Below, in pieces: positions 34,518 to 46,770 of a stretch of DNA of 52,770 nucleotides. The notes under the pieces were generated by a model. The model searched no databases. It had not been told where the DNA came from and saw only the letters and a program-made list of their open reading frames with translations. The DNA lies in NCBI GenBank assembly GCA_021155985.1, contig JAJNBA010000008.1, positions 1 through 52,770 on the forward strand, read 5' to 3'. The position numbers were made by a program, and so were the translations under genes. This DNA comes from Actinomycetes bacterium. GTDB lineage: Bacteria > Actinomycetota > UBA4738 > HRBIN12. Every line of letters starts with the position of its first letter. Within the stretch, counting starts at the first letter, position 1.

Positions 34518-35782
34518 GGGAGGTGGACGAGCTCGGGGTCGCGCCGGACTTCGGCGCCGAGTCCCGTGAGCTTCGCTTCGAAGTCTTCATAACCCCGATC
34601 GACGTGCTCGATGTCGGCGATCTCGGTGACGCCGTCCGCGGTCAGCGCGGCGATCGCCATCGCCGCGCCGGCGCGGATGTCCATGGCCCGTACGGGCGCC
34701 GCGGACAGCCGCTCGACGCCTCGGATCACCGCGTGGTGCCCCTCGGTGCGGATGTCGGCTCCCATGCGCCGGAGCTCGTCGACGTACGTGAACCGCCCCT
34801 CGAACACGTTCTCCGTCGCGATGCTCGTCCCGTTCGCCGTGGAGAGCATGGCCAGCAGGATCGGCTGGAAGTCCGTCGCGATCCCCGGGTACGGGAGCGT
34901 CACGAAGTCGGCGGCCCCCGCCCGCTCCGGCTGCCGGACCCGCAGTCCGTCGTCGGTCCTGCGGATCTCGGCGCCGCCCTCGCCGAGTTTCTCGAGGAAG
35001 AGCTCTAGGTGATCGGGACGCGCTCCGTCGAGCACGAGGTCCCCGCGGGTCGCCACGGCAGCCGCCGCCCATGTTCCCGCCTCGATCCGATCGCAGATGA
35101 CCGTGTGCTCGGCCGGCTCGAGCGTGCCCACCCCTTCGATCTCGATCGTCGCGGATCCGGCTCCGTGGATCCCGGCCCCCATCGCCGCGAGGAACGCGGC
35201 CAGATCCGCGATCTCGGGTTCCCGCGCGGCGTTGTCGATCACGCTCACCCCTTCGGCGGTGACCGCTGCCATCATCAGGTTCTCGGTGGCCCCGACGCTC
35301 GGATAGTCGAGCGTGATCGGGGCGGCCGTGAGACCCTCGGCGGTCGCGACGAGGAAGCCGTGCTCCGCGTCGATCCGGGCACCCATCCTGCGCAGCCCAT
35401 CGAGATGGAGGTCGATCGGACGTGAGCCGATGTTGTCGCCGCCCGGCATCGCCACGCGCGCTTCACCGGTACGGGCGAGGAGCGGTCCGAGCACGGCGAT
35501 CGAGGCCCGCATGCGCCGCACCAGCTCGTACGGCGCCTCCACGGACGAGAGGTGGGTGGCATCCACCGCGACCCCTCCGTCCTCCCACGAGACCCCGGCG
35601 CCGAGATGCTCGAGGACCTCGCCCATCGTGAAGCAGTCCTGGATGCGAGGAACGTTGCGGAGCATCGAACGTCCGGGTGCCAGCAACGACGCCGCCATCA
35701 GCTTCAGGGCCGAGTTCTTGGCGCCCGAGATGCGGACGGAACCGGCGAGGCGAGCGCCCCCCGTCACGAAGAGACGGTCCAT
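34514..35782 (-). CDS. murA: UDP-N-acetylglucosamine 1-carboxyvinyltransferase with Asp at the catalytic Cys position
   Basis: First committed enzyme of peptidoglycan synthesis: it transfers enolpyruvate from PEP to UDP-GlcNAc. 422 residues, normal length. Conserved ISGAKNSALKLMAASLL (Lys22-Asn23), VPRIQD and RPIDLHLDGL. The active-site loop reads AMPGGDNIGSRP, with Asp116 where most bacterial enzymes have Cys115; Mycobacterium tuberculosis MurA also has Asp and is insensitive to fosfomycin. ATG 35782 is preceded by TACGAT 6 nt upstream (leaderless). Separated by 43 bp from the ATP synthase operon. Confidence 0.96.
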   Translation of the reverse strand: MDRLFVTGGARLAGSVRISGAKNSALKLMAASLLAPGRSMLRNVPRIQDCFTMGEVLEHLGAGVSWEDGGVAVDATHLSSVEAPYELVRRMRASIAVLGPLLARTGEARVAMPGGDNIGSRPIDLHLDGLRRMGARIDAEHGFLVATAEGLTAAPITLDYPSVGATENLMMAAVTAEGVSVIDNAAREPEIADLAAFLAAMGAGIHGAGSATIEIEGVGTLEPAEHTVICDRIEAGTWAAAAVATRGDLVLDGARPDHLELFLEKLGEGGAEIRRTDDGLRVRQPERAGAADFVTLPYPGIATDFQPILLAMLSTANGTSIATENVFEGRFTYVDELRRMGADIRTEGHHAVIRGVERLSAAPVRAMDIRAGAAMAIAALTADGVTEIADIEHVDRGYEDFEAKLTGLGAEVRRDPELVHLP

Positions 35783-35788
35783 GCGCGC

Positions 35789-35794
35789 ATCGTA
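35789..35794 (-). promoter_or_regulatory. -10 element (TACGAT) for leaderless murA transcript
   Basis: On the minus strand TACGAT is followed by 6 nt and the murA ATG. It lies in the 43-bp gap after atpC, so murA and the cluster below it can be transcribed independently of the atp operon. Confidence 0.45.
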
Positions 35795-35825
35795 CCGGGG
35801 CCGGCCTGAGGGACGGCCGCGACGG

Positions 35826-36226
35826 TCAGCGCGAGTCGCTGAGCGCGATCCTGGCTTCGGCGCGGGCGATCTCGGTCTTCACCCGCTCGTCGTCGGCGCC
35901 GTCCGCTGTCGAACGAAGCTCTTCGAGGCGCCGCGTGACCGCCGGGACGTCGATCTCCGTCTCGAGCTGCGCGTTCGTCGCGAGCACGTCGACTCGCGAC
36001 GATCCTTCCTCCGTAGACACGTGCAGGAAGCCGCCGTCCACCACGGCTTTCAGCCACGTGCCGTCCTCCACCTGGATCTGGAGCGGTCCGACCGCCAGAT
36101 GGACGAGCAAAGGGGCGTGCCCCGAGAGGATGCCGACGTCGCCGTCGACCCCGTGCGCGATGACCTCGGTGGCCTGTCCGGACCACACCTCGCGCTCCGG
36201 CGTGACGACGTGCACCTCGAGCGTCA

Positions 36227-36227
<1 letters not shown>
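35826..36227 (-). CDS. atpC: F1Fo ATP synthase epsilon subunit
   Basis: Central-stalk subunit of 133 residues. N-terminal beta-sandwich with VVTPEREVWSGQATEVIAHGVDGDVGILSGHAPLL, then a C-terminal helical hairpin that in other species inhibits ATP hydrolysis. GTG overlaps the atpD stop by one base (TAGTG). Last gene of the atp operon. Confidence 0.96.
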
Positions 36228-38556
<2,329 letters not shown>

Positions 38557-40734
38557 CTACGACGCGTCCCCGTCCTCGTCGTCGGGGAGCGGAACCTGCC
38601 CCTGCACGTCGTCTTCCTCGGCCGTCGATGGACCCCCGGATCGATCCGAGGCCTCCTCCTCCTCGTCGTCGTCGACCGAGGACATCCGATCCCAGCCGAT
38701 GTCCGGCTTCACCTCGTCCGGGGCCGTCCCGGCGCCGCGGCCGGCCTCGCTGCCCGCGATCGCCTCGCTCGTCCGGAACGTCTGCGCGAACGCGTCGACC
38801 GATTCCTTCAGCGTCGCCTCGGTCTCGTCGGACAGGTCACCCGACTCCTTGATCGTGCCGAGGACGTCCGTCCGAGCGTCGAGATAGGCAGTGAACTCCT
38901 CCACGAACCTCCTCGCGTCCTCCACCGGGAACGGATCGAGGAAGCCGCCGGTGGCGGTCCAGATCATCACGACCTCGCGCTCCACCGGGCGTGGCTCGTA
39001 CTGCGGCTGCTTCAGGACCTCGACGACCCGCGCGCCTCGGGCGAGCTGTTGCTGTGACGCTTTGTCCAGCTCGGAGCCGAACTGCGCGAACGCCTCCAGC
39101 GCCCGGAACTGCGCCAGGTCGAGGCGGAGCCGGCCGGCGACCTTCTTCATCCCCTTGATCTGGGCGCTCCCGCCGACCCGTGAAACCGAGATGCCGATGT
39201 TGATCGCCGGCCTGACGCCCGCGAAGAACAGGTCGGGCTCGAGGAAGATCTGTCCGTCCGTGATCGAGATCACGTTCGTCGGGATGTACGCGGAGATGTC
39301 GTTGCCCTTGGTCTCGATGATCGGGAGCGCGGTCAGCGAACCACCGCCGAGGTCGTCCGACAGTTTCGCGGCACGCTCGAGCAACCTCGAGTGCAGATAG
39401 AAGACGTCGCCGGGGAACGCCTCCCGTCCCGGTGGGCGACGCAGGAGGAGCGACAGTGTCCGGTACGCCGTGGCCTGCTTCGACAGGTCGTCGTACACGA
39501 TCAACGCGTGCTCGCCGTTGTACATCCAGTGCGCACCGAACGCGGCGCCCGAGTACGGGGCGATGTACTGGAACGGAGCCGGGTCCGAGGCCGGAGCGTT
39601 CACGACGACCGTGTACTCCAGCGCGCCGTTCTCCTCGAGGGTCGCCACGACCTCGGCGACCGTCGAGGACTTCTGTCCGACCGCGACGTAGATGCACTTC
39701 ACCCGCTTCTTCGGATCCCCGGTCGCCCAGAGCTCCTTCTGCGCGATGATCGCGTCGACGGCGACCGCGGTCTTCCCCGTCTGCCGGTCCCCGATCAGCA
39801 GCTCGCGCTGGCCGCGCCCGATCGCCGTCATCGCGTCGATCGCCGTGATCCCCGTGTAGAGGGGCTCCTTCACCGGCTGCCGATTCACGACGTTGGGAGC
39901 CTGGACCTCGAGGATCCGCCGGTCCTGCGACTGGATCGGTCCTTTGTCGTCGACCGGCTCTCCGAGGGCGTTCACGACGCGGCCGAGGAACCCGTCGCCC
40001 ACCGGTACGGACAGGATCTGTCCCGTCTGCTTGACCGCGTCACCCTCCTGGATGTGCGAGGCATCCCCGAGGACGATGCAGCCGATCTCACCCACGTCCA
40101 GGTTGAACGCGAGCCCCAGCACGCCGCCGGGGAACTCCAGGAGCTCGTTGGCCATCGCGCCCGGCAGACCGGACACGCGGGCGATCCCGTCGCCCGCCTC
40201 GATCACGCGGCCGAGCTCGCCCCGCTTCAGCCGGCTCGCGAGGGAGCCGTCGAACACCTCGTCGCCCACCCGGGCGACCACGCCGCCGATCACCGAGGGG
40301 TCGACATCGACCTTCAGTTCGACGGGGTGGCCCGTTGCCCGCTCGAGCGCTTCGGCGAGCAACGACTTCTTCGCATCGCTCAGCGGCACGGCCACCCGTA
40401 CCTCCGCCAACGTGCGTTCCGATCGGTGCGCCGCCTCGCGGGCCAGCTCCTCGGCGATCGCCCCGATCCGACGCGCCTGTCCCGCGTCCACCAGGAACCC
40501 GACGAGCGTCGCGGTGACCGGGTGGGCGCGCTCTCCGAGGAGCTCGTCGATCACGGCCTTCTTCCGCTCGGGCGGAAGAGCGGCGTCCGTCAGGGCCTCG
40601 CGGAGTCCCTCGCTCCGCTCGACGGCCTTCGCGAACGCGTAGAGCTCGTCCTGGACACGGTCGAGGGCGCCCTCCGCCTCGGCGACGGTCAGCAGTGCCT
40701 GCGCGTACCCGCGGACGGTGTCCTCGTTCGCCAC
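38557..40734 (-). CDS. atpA: Fused F1Fo ATP synthase delta-alpha subunit (single frame)
   Basis: One open frame of 725 residues. Residues 1 to about 171 are a delta (OSCP) subunit: [20 protein letters not shown], then [22 protein letters not shown] and SRLKR, only a few residues short of a normal delta C-terminus. Without a stop it runs into alpha at [26 protein letters not shown], so the first 25-30 residues of alpha, including its N-terminal delta-docking helix, are missing. The rest of alpha is intact: Walker A GDRQTGKT (315-322), [10 protein letters not shown], and SRVGG with the Arg finger (518-522). After about residue 658 comes a 67-residue acidic tail. GTG start abuts the atpF stop (TGA GTG). 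Alpha, beta and gamma order is normal. Confidence 0.9.
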   Translation of the reverse strand: MANEDTVRGYAQALLTVAEAEGALDRVQDELYAFAKAVERSEGLREALTDAALPPERKKAVIDELLGERAHPVTATLVGFLVDAGQARRIGAIAEELAREAAHRSERTLAEVRVAVPLSDAKKSLLAEALERATGHPVELKVDVDPSVIGGVVARVGDEVFDGSLASRLKRGELGRVIEAGDGIARVSGLPGAMANELLEFPGGVLGLAFNLDVGEIGCIVLGDASHIQEGDAVKQTGQILSVPVGDGFLGRVVNALGEPVDDKGPIQSQDRRILEVQAPNVVNRQPVKEPLYTGITAIDAMTAIGRGQRELLIGDRQTGKTAVAVDAIIAQKELWATGDPKKRVKCIYVAVGQKSSTVAEVVATLEENGALEYTVVVNAPASDPAPFQYIAPYSGAAFGAHWMYNGEHALIVYDDLSKQATAYRTLSLLLRRPPGREAFPGDVFYLHSRLLERAAKLSDDLGGGSLTALPIIETKGNDISAYIPTNVISITDGQIFLEPDLFFAGVRPAINIGISVSRVGGSAQIKGMKKVAGRLRLDLAQFRALEAFAQFGSELDKASQQQLARGARVVEVLKQPQYEPRPVEREVVMIWTATGGFLDPFPVEDARRFVEEFTAYLDARTDVLGTIKESGDLSDETEATLKESVDAFAQTFRTSEAIAGSEAGRGAGTAPDEVKPDIGWDRMSSVDDDEEEEASDRSGGPSTAEEDDVQGQVPLPDDEDGDAS

Positions 40735-41355
40735 TCAGGCGCCGCCTTCTCTGTCTTTGGCGCTGTCGGTGGCCGTTCCCTTGCCGTTGCCGTTGACGCC
40801 CGCTCCCGGCGCGACCTCGTCGATGAACTCGTCGATCAGTCGCTGATGCGCTCGCTCGTCCAGGGACTGGCCGACGATCCTCTCGGCGATCTCCACCGCG
40901 ATCGATCCGACCTGGGCCCGGAGCTCCTGGAACACGCGATCGCGCTCGGCCCGGATCTCCTCCTGGGCTCGGCCGACGATCGCTTGGGACTCCTCCTCGG
41001 CCTTCGCTTGGAGATCGCGGCGCAGCTGGTCCGCCGTCGCCCGAGCTTCCTCGATGATGCGATTCGCCTCGTCCCGCGCGCCGGCGAGCTGCGTCCGGTA
41101 CTCCTCCTGGAGCTTCTCGGCCTCCCCTCGGGTGGCTTCCGCCTTCTCCATCTCGCCCTGGATCTGCTCCTTCCGCTGCTCGAGGACCTCCTTGAACTTC
41201 GGGAGCACCCACTTCCACGTGAAGAAGAACAGGACGGCGAAGGCGAGCAGCCCGACGATGAGCTCTCCCGCCGCCGGGTAGAGGTCAGCGGCCTCGGAGA
41301 CCTCCTCTCCGTGCTCCTCGGCCTGCGCGAGGATCGACCCGATCAGTGCATGCAC
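40735..41355 (-). CDS. atpF: F1Fo ATP synthase b subunit
   Basis: Peripheral stalk subunit of 206 residues. An extracytoplasmic N-terminus is followed by one membrane helix (about 32-52, LIVGLLAFAVLFFFTWKWVLP), a long charged coiled coil (about 53-170), and a Gly/Asn/Lys-rich tail (VNGNGKGTATDSAKD) not typical of b. GAGGGGAG lies 7 nt before the GTG. It is a free b subunit, unlike the b-delta fusion of mycobacteria. Confidence 0.95.
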   Translation of the reverse strand: MHALIGSILAQAEEHGEEVSEAADLYPAAGELIVGLLAFAVLFFFTWKWVLPKFKEVLEQRKEQIQGEMEKAEATRGEAEKLQEEYRTQLAGARDEANRIIEEARATADQLRRDLQAKAEEESQAIVGRAQEEIRAERDRVFQELRAQVGSIAVEIAERIVGQSLDERAHQRLIDEFIDEVAPGAGVNGNGKGTATDSAKDREGGA

Positions 41356-41371
41356 GAGCGGTCTCCCCTCC

Positions 41372-42853
<1,482 letters not shown>

Positions 42854-42857
<4 letters not shown>

Positions 42858-43072
42858 TCATCTCCCCTGCCGTACCGCAGATACACGATGTAGATCGCGC
42901 TCGCCGCCCCGAGGACGATGCCGAGCGCGGTGAACCCGGATCCCGTATCGAGGAACCGGTCGAGCAGATACCCCAATCCACCGACCGTGGCCATCCCCCC
43001 GACGAGGGTGGAGGTGATCGCCCAGCCGATCCCCATGCCGGACCACGCATCGCTCTTGCGGGATCCGCTCAT
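42854..43072 (-). CDS. atpZ: AtpZ/AtpI-family small membrane protein
   Basis: 72 residues, two membrane helices with the family motif GIGWAITSTLVGGMATVGGLGYLLDRFLDT then GIVLGAASAIYIVYL. First gene of the atp operon. No ribosome site: the -10 TAGAGT lies 11 nt upstream, so the leader is only a few nucleotides. Confidence 0.85.
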
Positions 43073-43083
43073 CGGAGGCGGAC

Positions 43084-43113
43084 ACTCTAAACGGCCCCTT
43101 CAGGTGCCGTCAA
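43084..43113 (-). promoter_or_regulatory. Promoter of the ATP synthase operon
   Basis: On the minus strand TTGACG (43113-43108), 18-nt spacer and TAGAGT (43089-43084) form the best sigma-70-like promoter in the window. Transcription would begin near 43077, about five nucleotides before the atpZ ATG. Confidence 0.65.
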
Positions 43114-43123
43114 ACCGCGGAAT

Positions 43124-43139
43124 CCAGCGTTTCCGCTGG
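43124..43139 (-). terminator. Hairpin between wecA-like gene and atp promoter
   Basis: Minus-strand CCAGCG-GAAA-CGCTGG is a perfect 6-bp stem with a GNRA-type GAAA loop, downstream of the wecA-like gene and upstream of the atp -35 box. It may end the wecA transcript, but only a weak T-rich run follows, so the terminator call is tentative. Confidence 0.35.
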
Positions 43140-43174
43140 TCAGAGGCGGTTTCCGGAACCTGGGTCGGCGAGCT

Positions 43175-43190
43175 TGTGAAAGGATTCACA
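43175..43190. promoter_or_regulatory. CRP-type palindrome TGTGA-N6-TCACA upstream of the atp operon
   Basis: TGTGAAAGGATTCACA is an exact match to the CRP half-site pattern, also recognised by mycobacterial Crp. It is centred about 105 bp upstream of the predicted atp start site and 32 bp after the wecA-like stop, in an unusually A/T-rich stretch. No CRP gene is in the window. Confidence 0.55.
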
Positions 43191-43221
43191 TGGACCGGAC
43201 TCGATCCGACGATCGCGCGCG

Positions 43222-44445
43222 TCACCTCGCGCTCGGATCGGCGGGGGCCGCGCCCGGCGCGGGCTTCGTCGTCGGGCCCGGTGCGGGCATGGTGGCTCGG
43301 GCCGTCCCGGCGGGACGCGCCGCCCCTGCCTCCTCGCCCTCCCCGTTCGCATCCCCGTTGCGCCGACGCTCCAGCAGACGAGGCAGCGCCGTCACGAGGA
43401 AGAGCATCACCGCGCCCGCGACGATCGCGCCGGCGACCAGCAGGCCGTCGATCACCCCGATCGCGAGCGCGGAGCCGCAGACGAGCGCGGACCAGAGGTA
43501 CATCAGCAGCACGGTCTGTCGGTGACCGTGACCGATGTCCATGAGCCGATGGAAGATGTGCTCCTTGTCCGCGTGGGCGATCCCGAGCCCCTTCCGCGTG
43601 CGGCGCACGATCGCGAGGACCACGTCGAGCAACGGGATCGCAAGGACCAGCAGAGGCACGAGCAGCGGCACCGCGATCACCGCGACGTCTCCCCGTTCCG
43701 GCGGGAAGGGGTTCCGGCCGACCCCCGAGATCGTGGCGACCGCCACGAGCATCCCGAGGAGCATCGACCCCGTGTCGCCCATGAAGATCTTCGCGGGATG
43801 GAAGTTCCAGGGCAGGAAGCCCAGGCAGACTCCGACCGTGATCGCGGACAGGAGCGCGGCGACCGACGCCGACTCGGAGAGGTCGGCTCCGCGGACCATG
43901 TAGATGAAGAACGTGGCGGCGGCGATCGCCACCATGCCGGCCGCGAGCCCATCCAACCCGTCCACGAGGTTGATCGCGTTCGCGGCCGCCAGTACCCAAA
44001 GGATCGTGAGCGGCACGGCCTCGTCGGTCCCGAGCACGGCGAGCCCCTCGCCGGGGAGGACGAAGAACGCGAGCTGGACGCCGAGCAGGATCAGGATGCC
44101 GGCGATGAAGATCTGGGCCGTCAGCTTCGCGAGCGCCGAGGTGCCCCTCCGGTCGTCGATCACGCCGAGACCGACCATCATCGTGCACGTGACGACCGCC
44201 GCGAGAGGCTCGGCGGCCGTCGCGTTCATGGCCTCGAAGAACGGCAGGAGCCGGGAGACCCCGATCGCCACGAGGAAGCCGGCCCACATCGCGAGGCCGC
44301 CCATCGTCGGCGTGGGGACCGTGTGGAGCTTGCGGTCCGACGGCGCGTCGATCGCGCCGAACCGGACGGCGAGCCGTCGCACCAGGGGGGTCAGCACGAA
44401 CGTGGTCCCCGATGCGACAAGGAACACGATCAGATACGCGACCAC
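43222..44445 (-). CDS. wecA: MraY/WecA-family glycosyl-1-phosphate transferase (UDP-GlcNAc:undecaprenyl-phosphate type)
   Basis: Membrane enzyme of 407 residues with about eleven helices that attaches a sugar-1-phosphate to a polyprenyl phosphate carrier, starting cell-wall polymer or linkage-unit synthesis. Motifs: PTPTMGGLAM, GLGVIDDRRG, NAINLVDGLDGLAAG, KIFMGDTGSM and the His motif HIFHRLMDIGHGHRQ. The C-terminal 50 residues are a Pro/Ala-rich cytoplasmic tail. Position before atp genes mirrors the mycobacterial rfe/wecA gene. GTG with GAGG upstream. The 65-bp gap to glyA shows nothing further. Confidence 0.92.
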   Translation of the reverse strand: MVAYLIVFLVASGTTFVLTPLVRRLAVRFGAIDAPSDRKLHTVPTPTMGGLAMWAGFLVAIGVSRLLPFFEAMNATAAEPLAAVVTCTMMVGLGVIDDRRGTSALAKLTAQIFIAGILILLGVQLAFFVLPGEGLAVLGTDEAVPLTILWVLAAANAINLVDGLDGLAAGMVAIAAATFFIYMVRGADLSESASVAALLSAITVGVCLGFLPWNFHPAKIFMGDTGSMLLGMLVAVATISGVGRNPFPPERGDVAVIAVPLLVPLLVLAIPLLDVVLAIVRRTRKGLGIAHADKEHIFHRLMDIGHGHRQTVLLMYLWSALVCGSALAIGVIDGLLVAGAIVAGAVMLFLVTALPRLLERRRNGDANGEGEEAGAARPAGTARATMPAPGPTTKPAPGAAPADPSAR

Positions 44446-44510
44446 GGTGGCCTCAGTGTGCGGGGGTCCTTGCAGCCCGGCAACCGGCGGACCCGCTCAC
44501 GGTCACATCG

Positions 44511-45776
44511 TCAGGGGTACAGCGGGAACCGTTCCATCAGGTCCCGGACTCGCTCCCCGGACTTCTCCTTCACGGATCCGTCGTCCGGGTGCTTCAGGAC
44601 GTCGCCGATGATCGACGCCACCTCGCCCATCTCGGCCTCGTCCATCCCGAGCGTCGCCGGGCCGGGGGTGCCGACGCGGATCCCGGAAGGCGACGAGGGC
44701 GGGTTGGGGTCGTACGGGATCTGGTTCTTGTTCAGCGCGATCCCGACCTCGTCGCAGACGGCCTCGGCTGCCTTGCCGTCGGTGCCGACCGGCCGGACGT
44801 CCGCGAGGATCAGGTGCGAGTCGGTCCCCCCGGAGATCACCCGGAGACCTTCGTCGGCCAGGCCGGCGGCGAGTGCCCGCGCATCCCGCACCACGCGATC
44901 GGCGTAGTCGCGGAACGCCGGCTGCATCGCCTCCTTGAGCGCGACCGCTTTCGCGGCGATCACGTGCTCGAGCGGACCGCCCTGCATCATCGGGAACACG
45001 GCCTTGTCGATCGCCTTCGCGTGCTCCTCCTTGCAGACGATCATCGCCCCGCGAGGTCCTCGGAGCGCTTTGTGCGTGGTGAACGTCACGACGTCGGCGT
45101 GCGGCACCGGCGAGGGATAGGCGCCGCCCGCGACCAGTCCGATGAAGTGGGAGGCGTCGACCCACAGGAGCGCGCCCACCTCGTCGGCGATCGTCCGGAA
45201 CGCTGCGAAATCGATCGCCCTCGGGTAGGCGGTGTAGCCCGCGAGGATGATCTTCGGACGATGCTCCTTCGCGAGATCCTCCACCTCATCCATGTCGAGC
45301 TGCTCGGTGTCCTCGTCGACGCGGTACCCGATGAACTCGAACCACATCCCGGAGACGTTCACGGGCGAGCCGTGCGTGAGGTGACCGCCGTGGGCGAGCT
45401 CCATCCCGAGGACCTTCGAGTCGGGATCGTTCGGCTCGAGGAAGGCACCGAAGACGGCGAGGTTCGCCTGAGCGCCGGCATGCGGCTGGACGTTCGCGTG
45501 CTCCGCGCCGAAGAGCTCCTTCGCTCGGTCGATCGCGAGCTGCTCGGTGACGTCGACGAACTCGCATCCGCCGTAGTAGCGACGACCCGGATAGCCCTCG
45601 GCGTACTTATCCGTCATGGTCGATCCGAGCGCCGCGAGCACCGCGGGACTCGCGTAGTTCTCGGAGGCGATCAGCCGCAGGTTCGTTCGCTCCCGCTGGA
45701 GCTCGTTCGCGATCGCGTCGGCCACCTCCGGATCCGCGGCCTTCAGCGCCTCCCAGTCGGCGGGGTATTCCCTCAT
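44511..45776 (-). CDS. glyA: Serine hydroxymethyltransferase
   Basis: Converts serine and THF to glycine and methylene-THF. 421 residues. LIASENYAS, NKYAEGYP-like segment DKYAEGYPGRRYYGG, NVQPHAGAQAN, and PLP Lys236 in TFTTHKALRGPRG. ATG 45776 lies two bases after the rpiB stop. It links to the serine (serA) and folate (folD, pabBC) genes elsewhere in the window. Confidence 0.98.
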   Translation of the reverse strand: MREYPADWEALKAADPEVADAIANELQRERTNLRLIASENYASPAVLAALGSTMTDKYAEGYPGRRYYGGCEFVDVTEQLAIDRAKELFGAEHANVQPHAGAQANLAVFGAFLEPNDPDSKVLGMELAHGGHLTHGSPVNVSGMWFEFIGYRVDEDTEQLDMDEVEDLAKEHRPKIILAGYTAYPRAIDFAAFRTIADEVGALLWVDASHFIGLVAGGAYPSPVPHADVVTFTTHKALRGPRGAMIVCKEEHAKAIDKAVFPMMQGGPLEHVIAAKAVALKEAMQPAFRDYADRVVRDARALAAGLADEGLRVISGGTDSHLILADVRPVGTDGKAAEAVCDEVGIALNKNQIPYDPNPPSSPSGIRVGTPGPATLGMDEAEMGEVASIIGDVLKHPDDGSVKEKSGERVRDLMERFPLYP

Positions 45777-45778
45777 CT

Positions 45779-46225
45779 CTACAGCTCCCCTCGTTCGATC
45801 CGTGCGATCTGCTCCACACGCGCCTCGTGGCGGCCCCCGTCGAAGGGGGTCTCCAGCCACAGGTGCACGATCTCGCGAGCGTACGCGGGCGCGATCACGC
45901 GCGCCCCCAACGCGAGGACGTTCGCATCGTTGTGTTGGCGAGCGAGACGGGCCAGGAAGAGGTCGTGGCAGAGGGCAGCCCGGATGCCGTCCACCTTGTT
46001 GGCCGCGATCTGCTCCCCCTGGCCCGATCCTCCGAGCACGATCGCCCGGTCCGCAGCCCCGGTGGCGACGGCGCGAGCAGCCGCTGCGCAGAACGCAGGG
46101 TAGTCCACGGGTTCCGTCGAGTCGGTCCCGTGATCCAAGACCTCGTGTCCCTCCTCGGCGAGGAACGACTTCAGATCCTCCTTGAGCGGGAAGCCCGCGT
46201 GGTCGGCACCGAGGGCGATACGCAT
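45779..46225 (-). CDS. rpiB: Ribose-5-phosphate isomerase B
   Basis: Interconverts ribose-5-P and ribulose-5-P. 148 residues: IALGADHAGFPLKE and VLGGSGQGEQIAANKV. The Cys used by the E. coli enzyme is Gly65 and the Mycobacterium-type catalytic Glu is present (Glu71), so this is the actinobacterial form. Overlaps the phosphatase stop (TGATG). Confidence 0.95.
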   Translation of the reverse strand: MRIALGADHAGFPLKEDLKSFLAEEGHEVLDHGTDSTEPVDYPAFCAAAARAVATGAADRAIVLGGSGQGEQIAANKVDGIRAALCHDLFLARLARQHNDANVLALGARVIAPAYAREIVHLWLETPFDGGRHEARVEQIARIERGEL

Positions 46226-46770
46226 CAGGGATCCTCAGCGAGGGCCACCGCGAGACGGTCGGCCAGGTCGTGGAGCTCGCGGGCGATCTCGCGATACCCC
46301 TCGATCGGATCGCCGAGCGGGTCGCGCACGTCCTCCGATCGTTTCGGGGACCCGTTCCGAGCCGCCGCCTCCGCCGCAGCGGCGACGCGAGCCCGGAGCG
46401 ATCCGCCAGGGCGGGAAGCCTCCAACAGTCGTACGAGTCCTTTGATCGTGAACGTCTTGGTCGCCAGATCCGGCATCGCGTCGACGATGGTCGACCGGTG
46501 ATCGGCAGCCATACAGACGATCAGATCCGCGTCTTCGAGCATGGCCCCGTGGAGCTTCTGGGCGACGTGCGGCTCGATGTCGACGCCGCGCTCCGCCGCC
46601 GTACGGATCGATTCCGCCGTCGCCCCCGAGCCCTCCCAGGCCGCGGTCCCCGCCGACGCGACGACCGGCGCCCCGTCGCCGAGCCGCGCCTCGAGCGCGG
46701 CGCGCAGGAACCCTTCGGCCATCGGCGAGCGGCAGATGTTCCCCGTGCACACCACCAGGATCCCGCTCAT
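46225..46770 (-). CDS. Low-molecular-weight protein-tyrosine/arginine phosphatase
   Basis: 181 residues. The nucleophile P-loop VVCTGNICRSPMAEG starts at Cys8, with Arg14, and the general acid lies in DPLGDPIEG near the C-terminus. Arsenate-reductase Cys pairs are lacking, so phosphatase activity is expected. Co-translated with the Sua5 gene (ATGA overlap), as in many actinobacteria and firmicutes. Confidence 0.93.
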   Translation of the reverse strand: MSGILVVCTGNICRSPMAEGFLRAALEARLGDGAPVVASAGTAAWEGSGATAESIRTAAERGVDIEPHVAQKLHGAMLEDADLIVCMAADHRSTIVDAMPDLATKTFTIKGLVRLLEASRPGGSLRARVAAAAEAAARNGSPKRSEDVRDPLGDPIEGYREIARELHDLADRLAVALAEDP

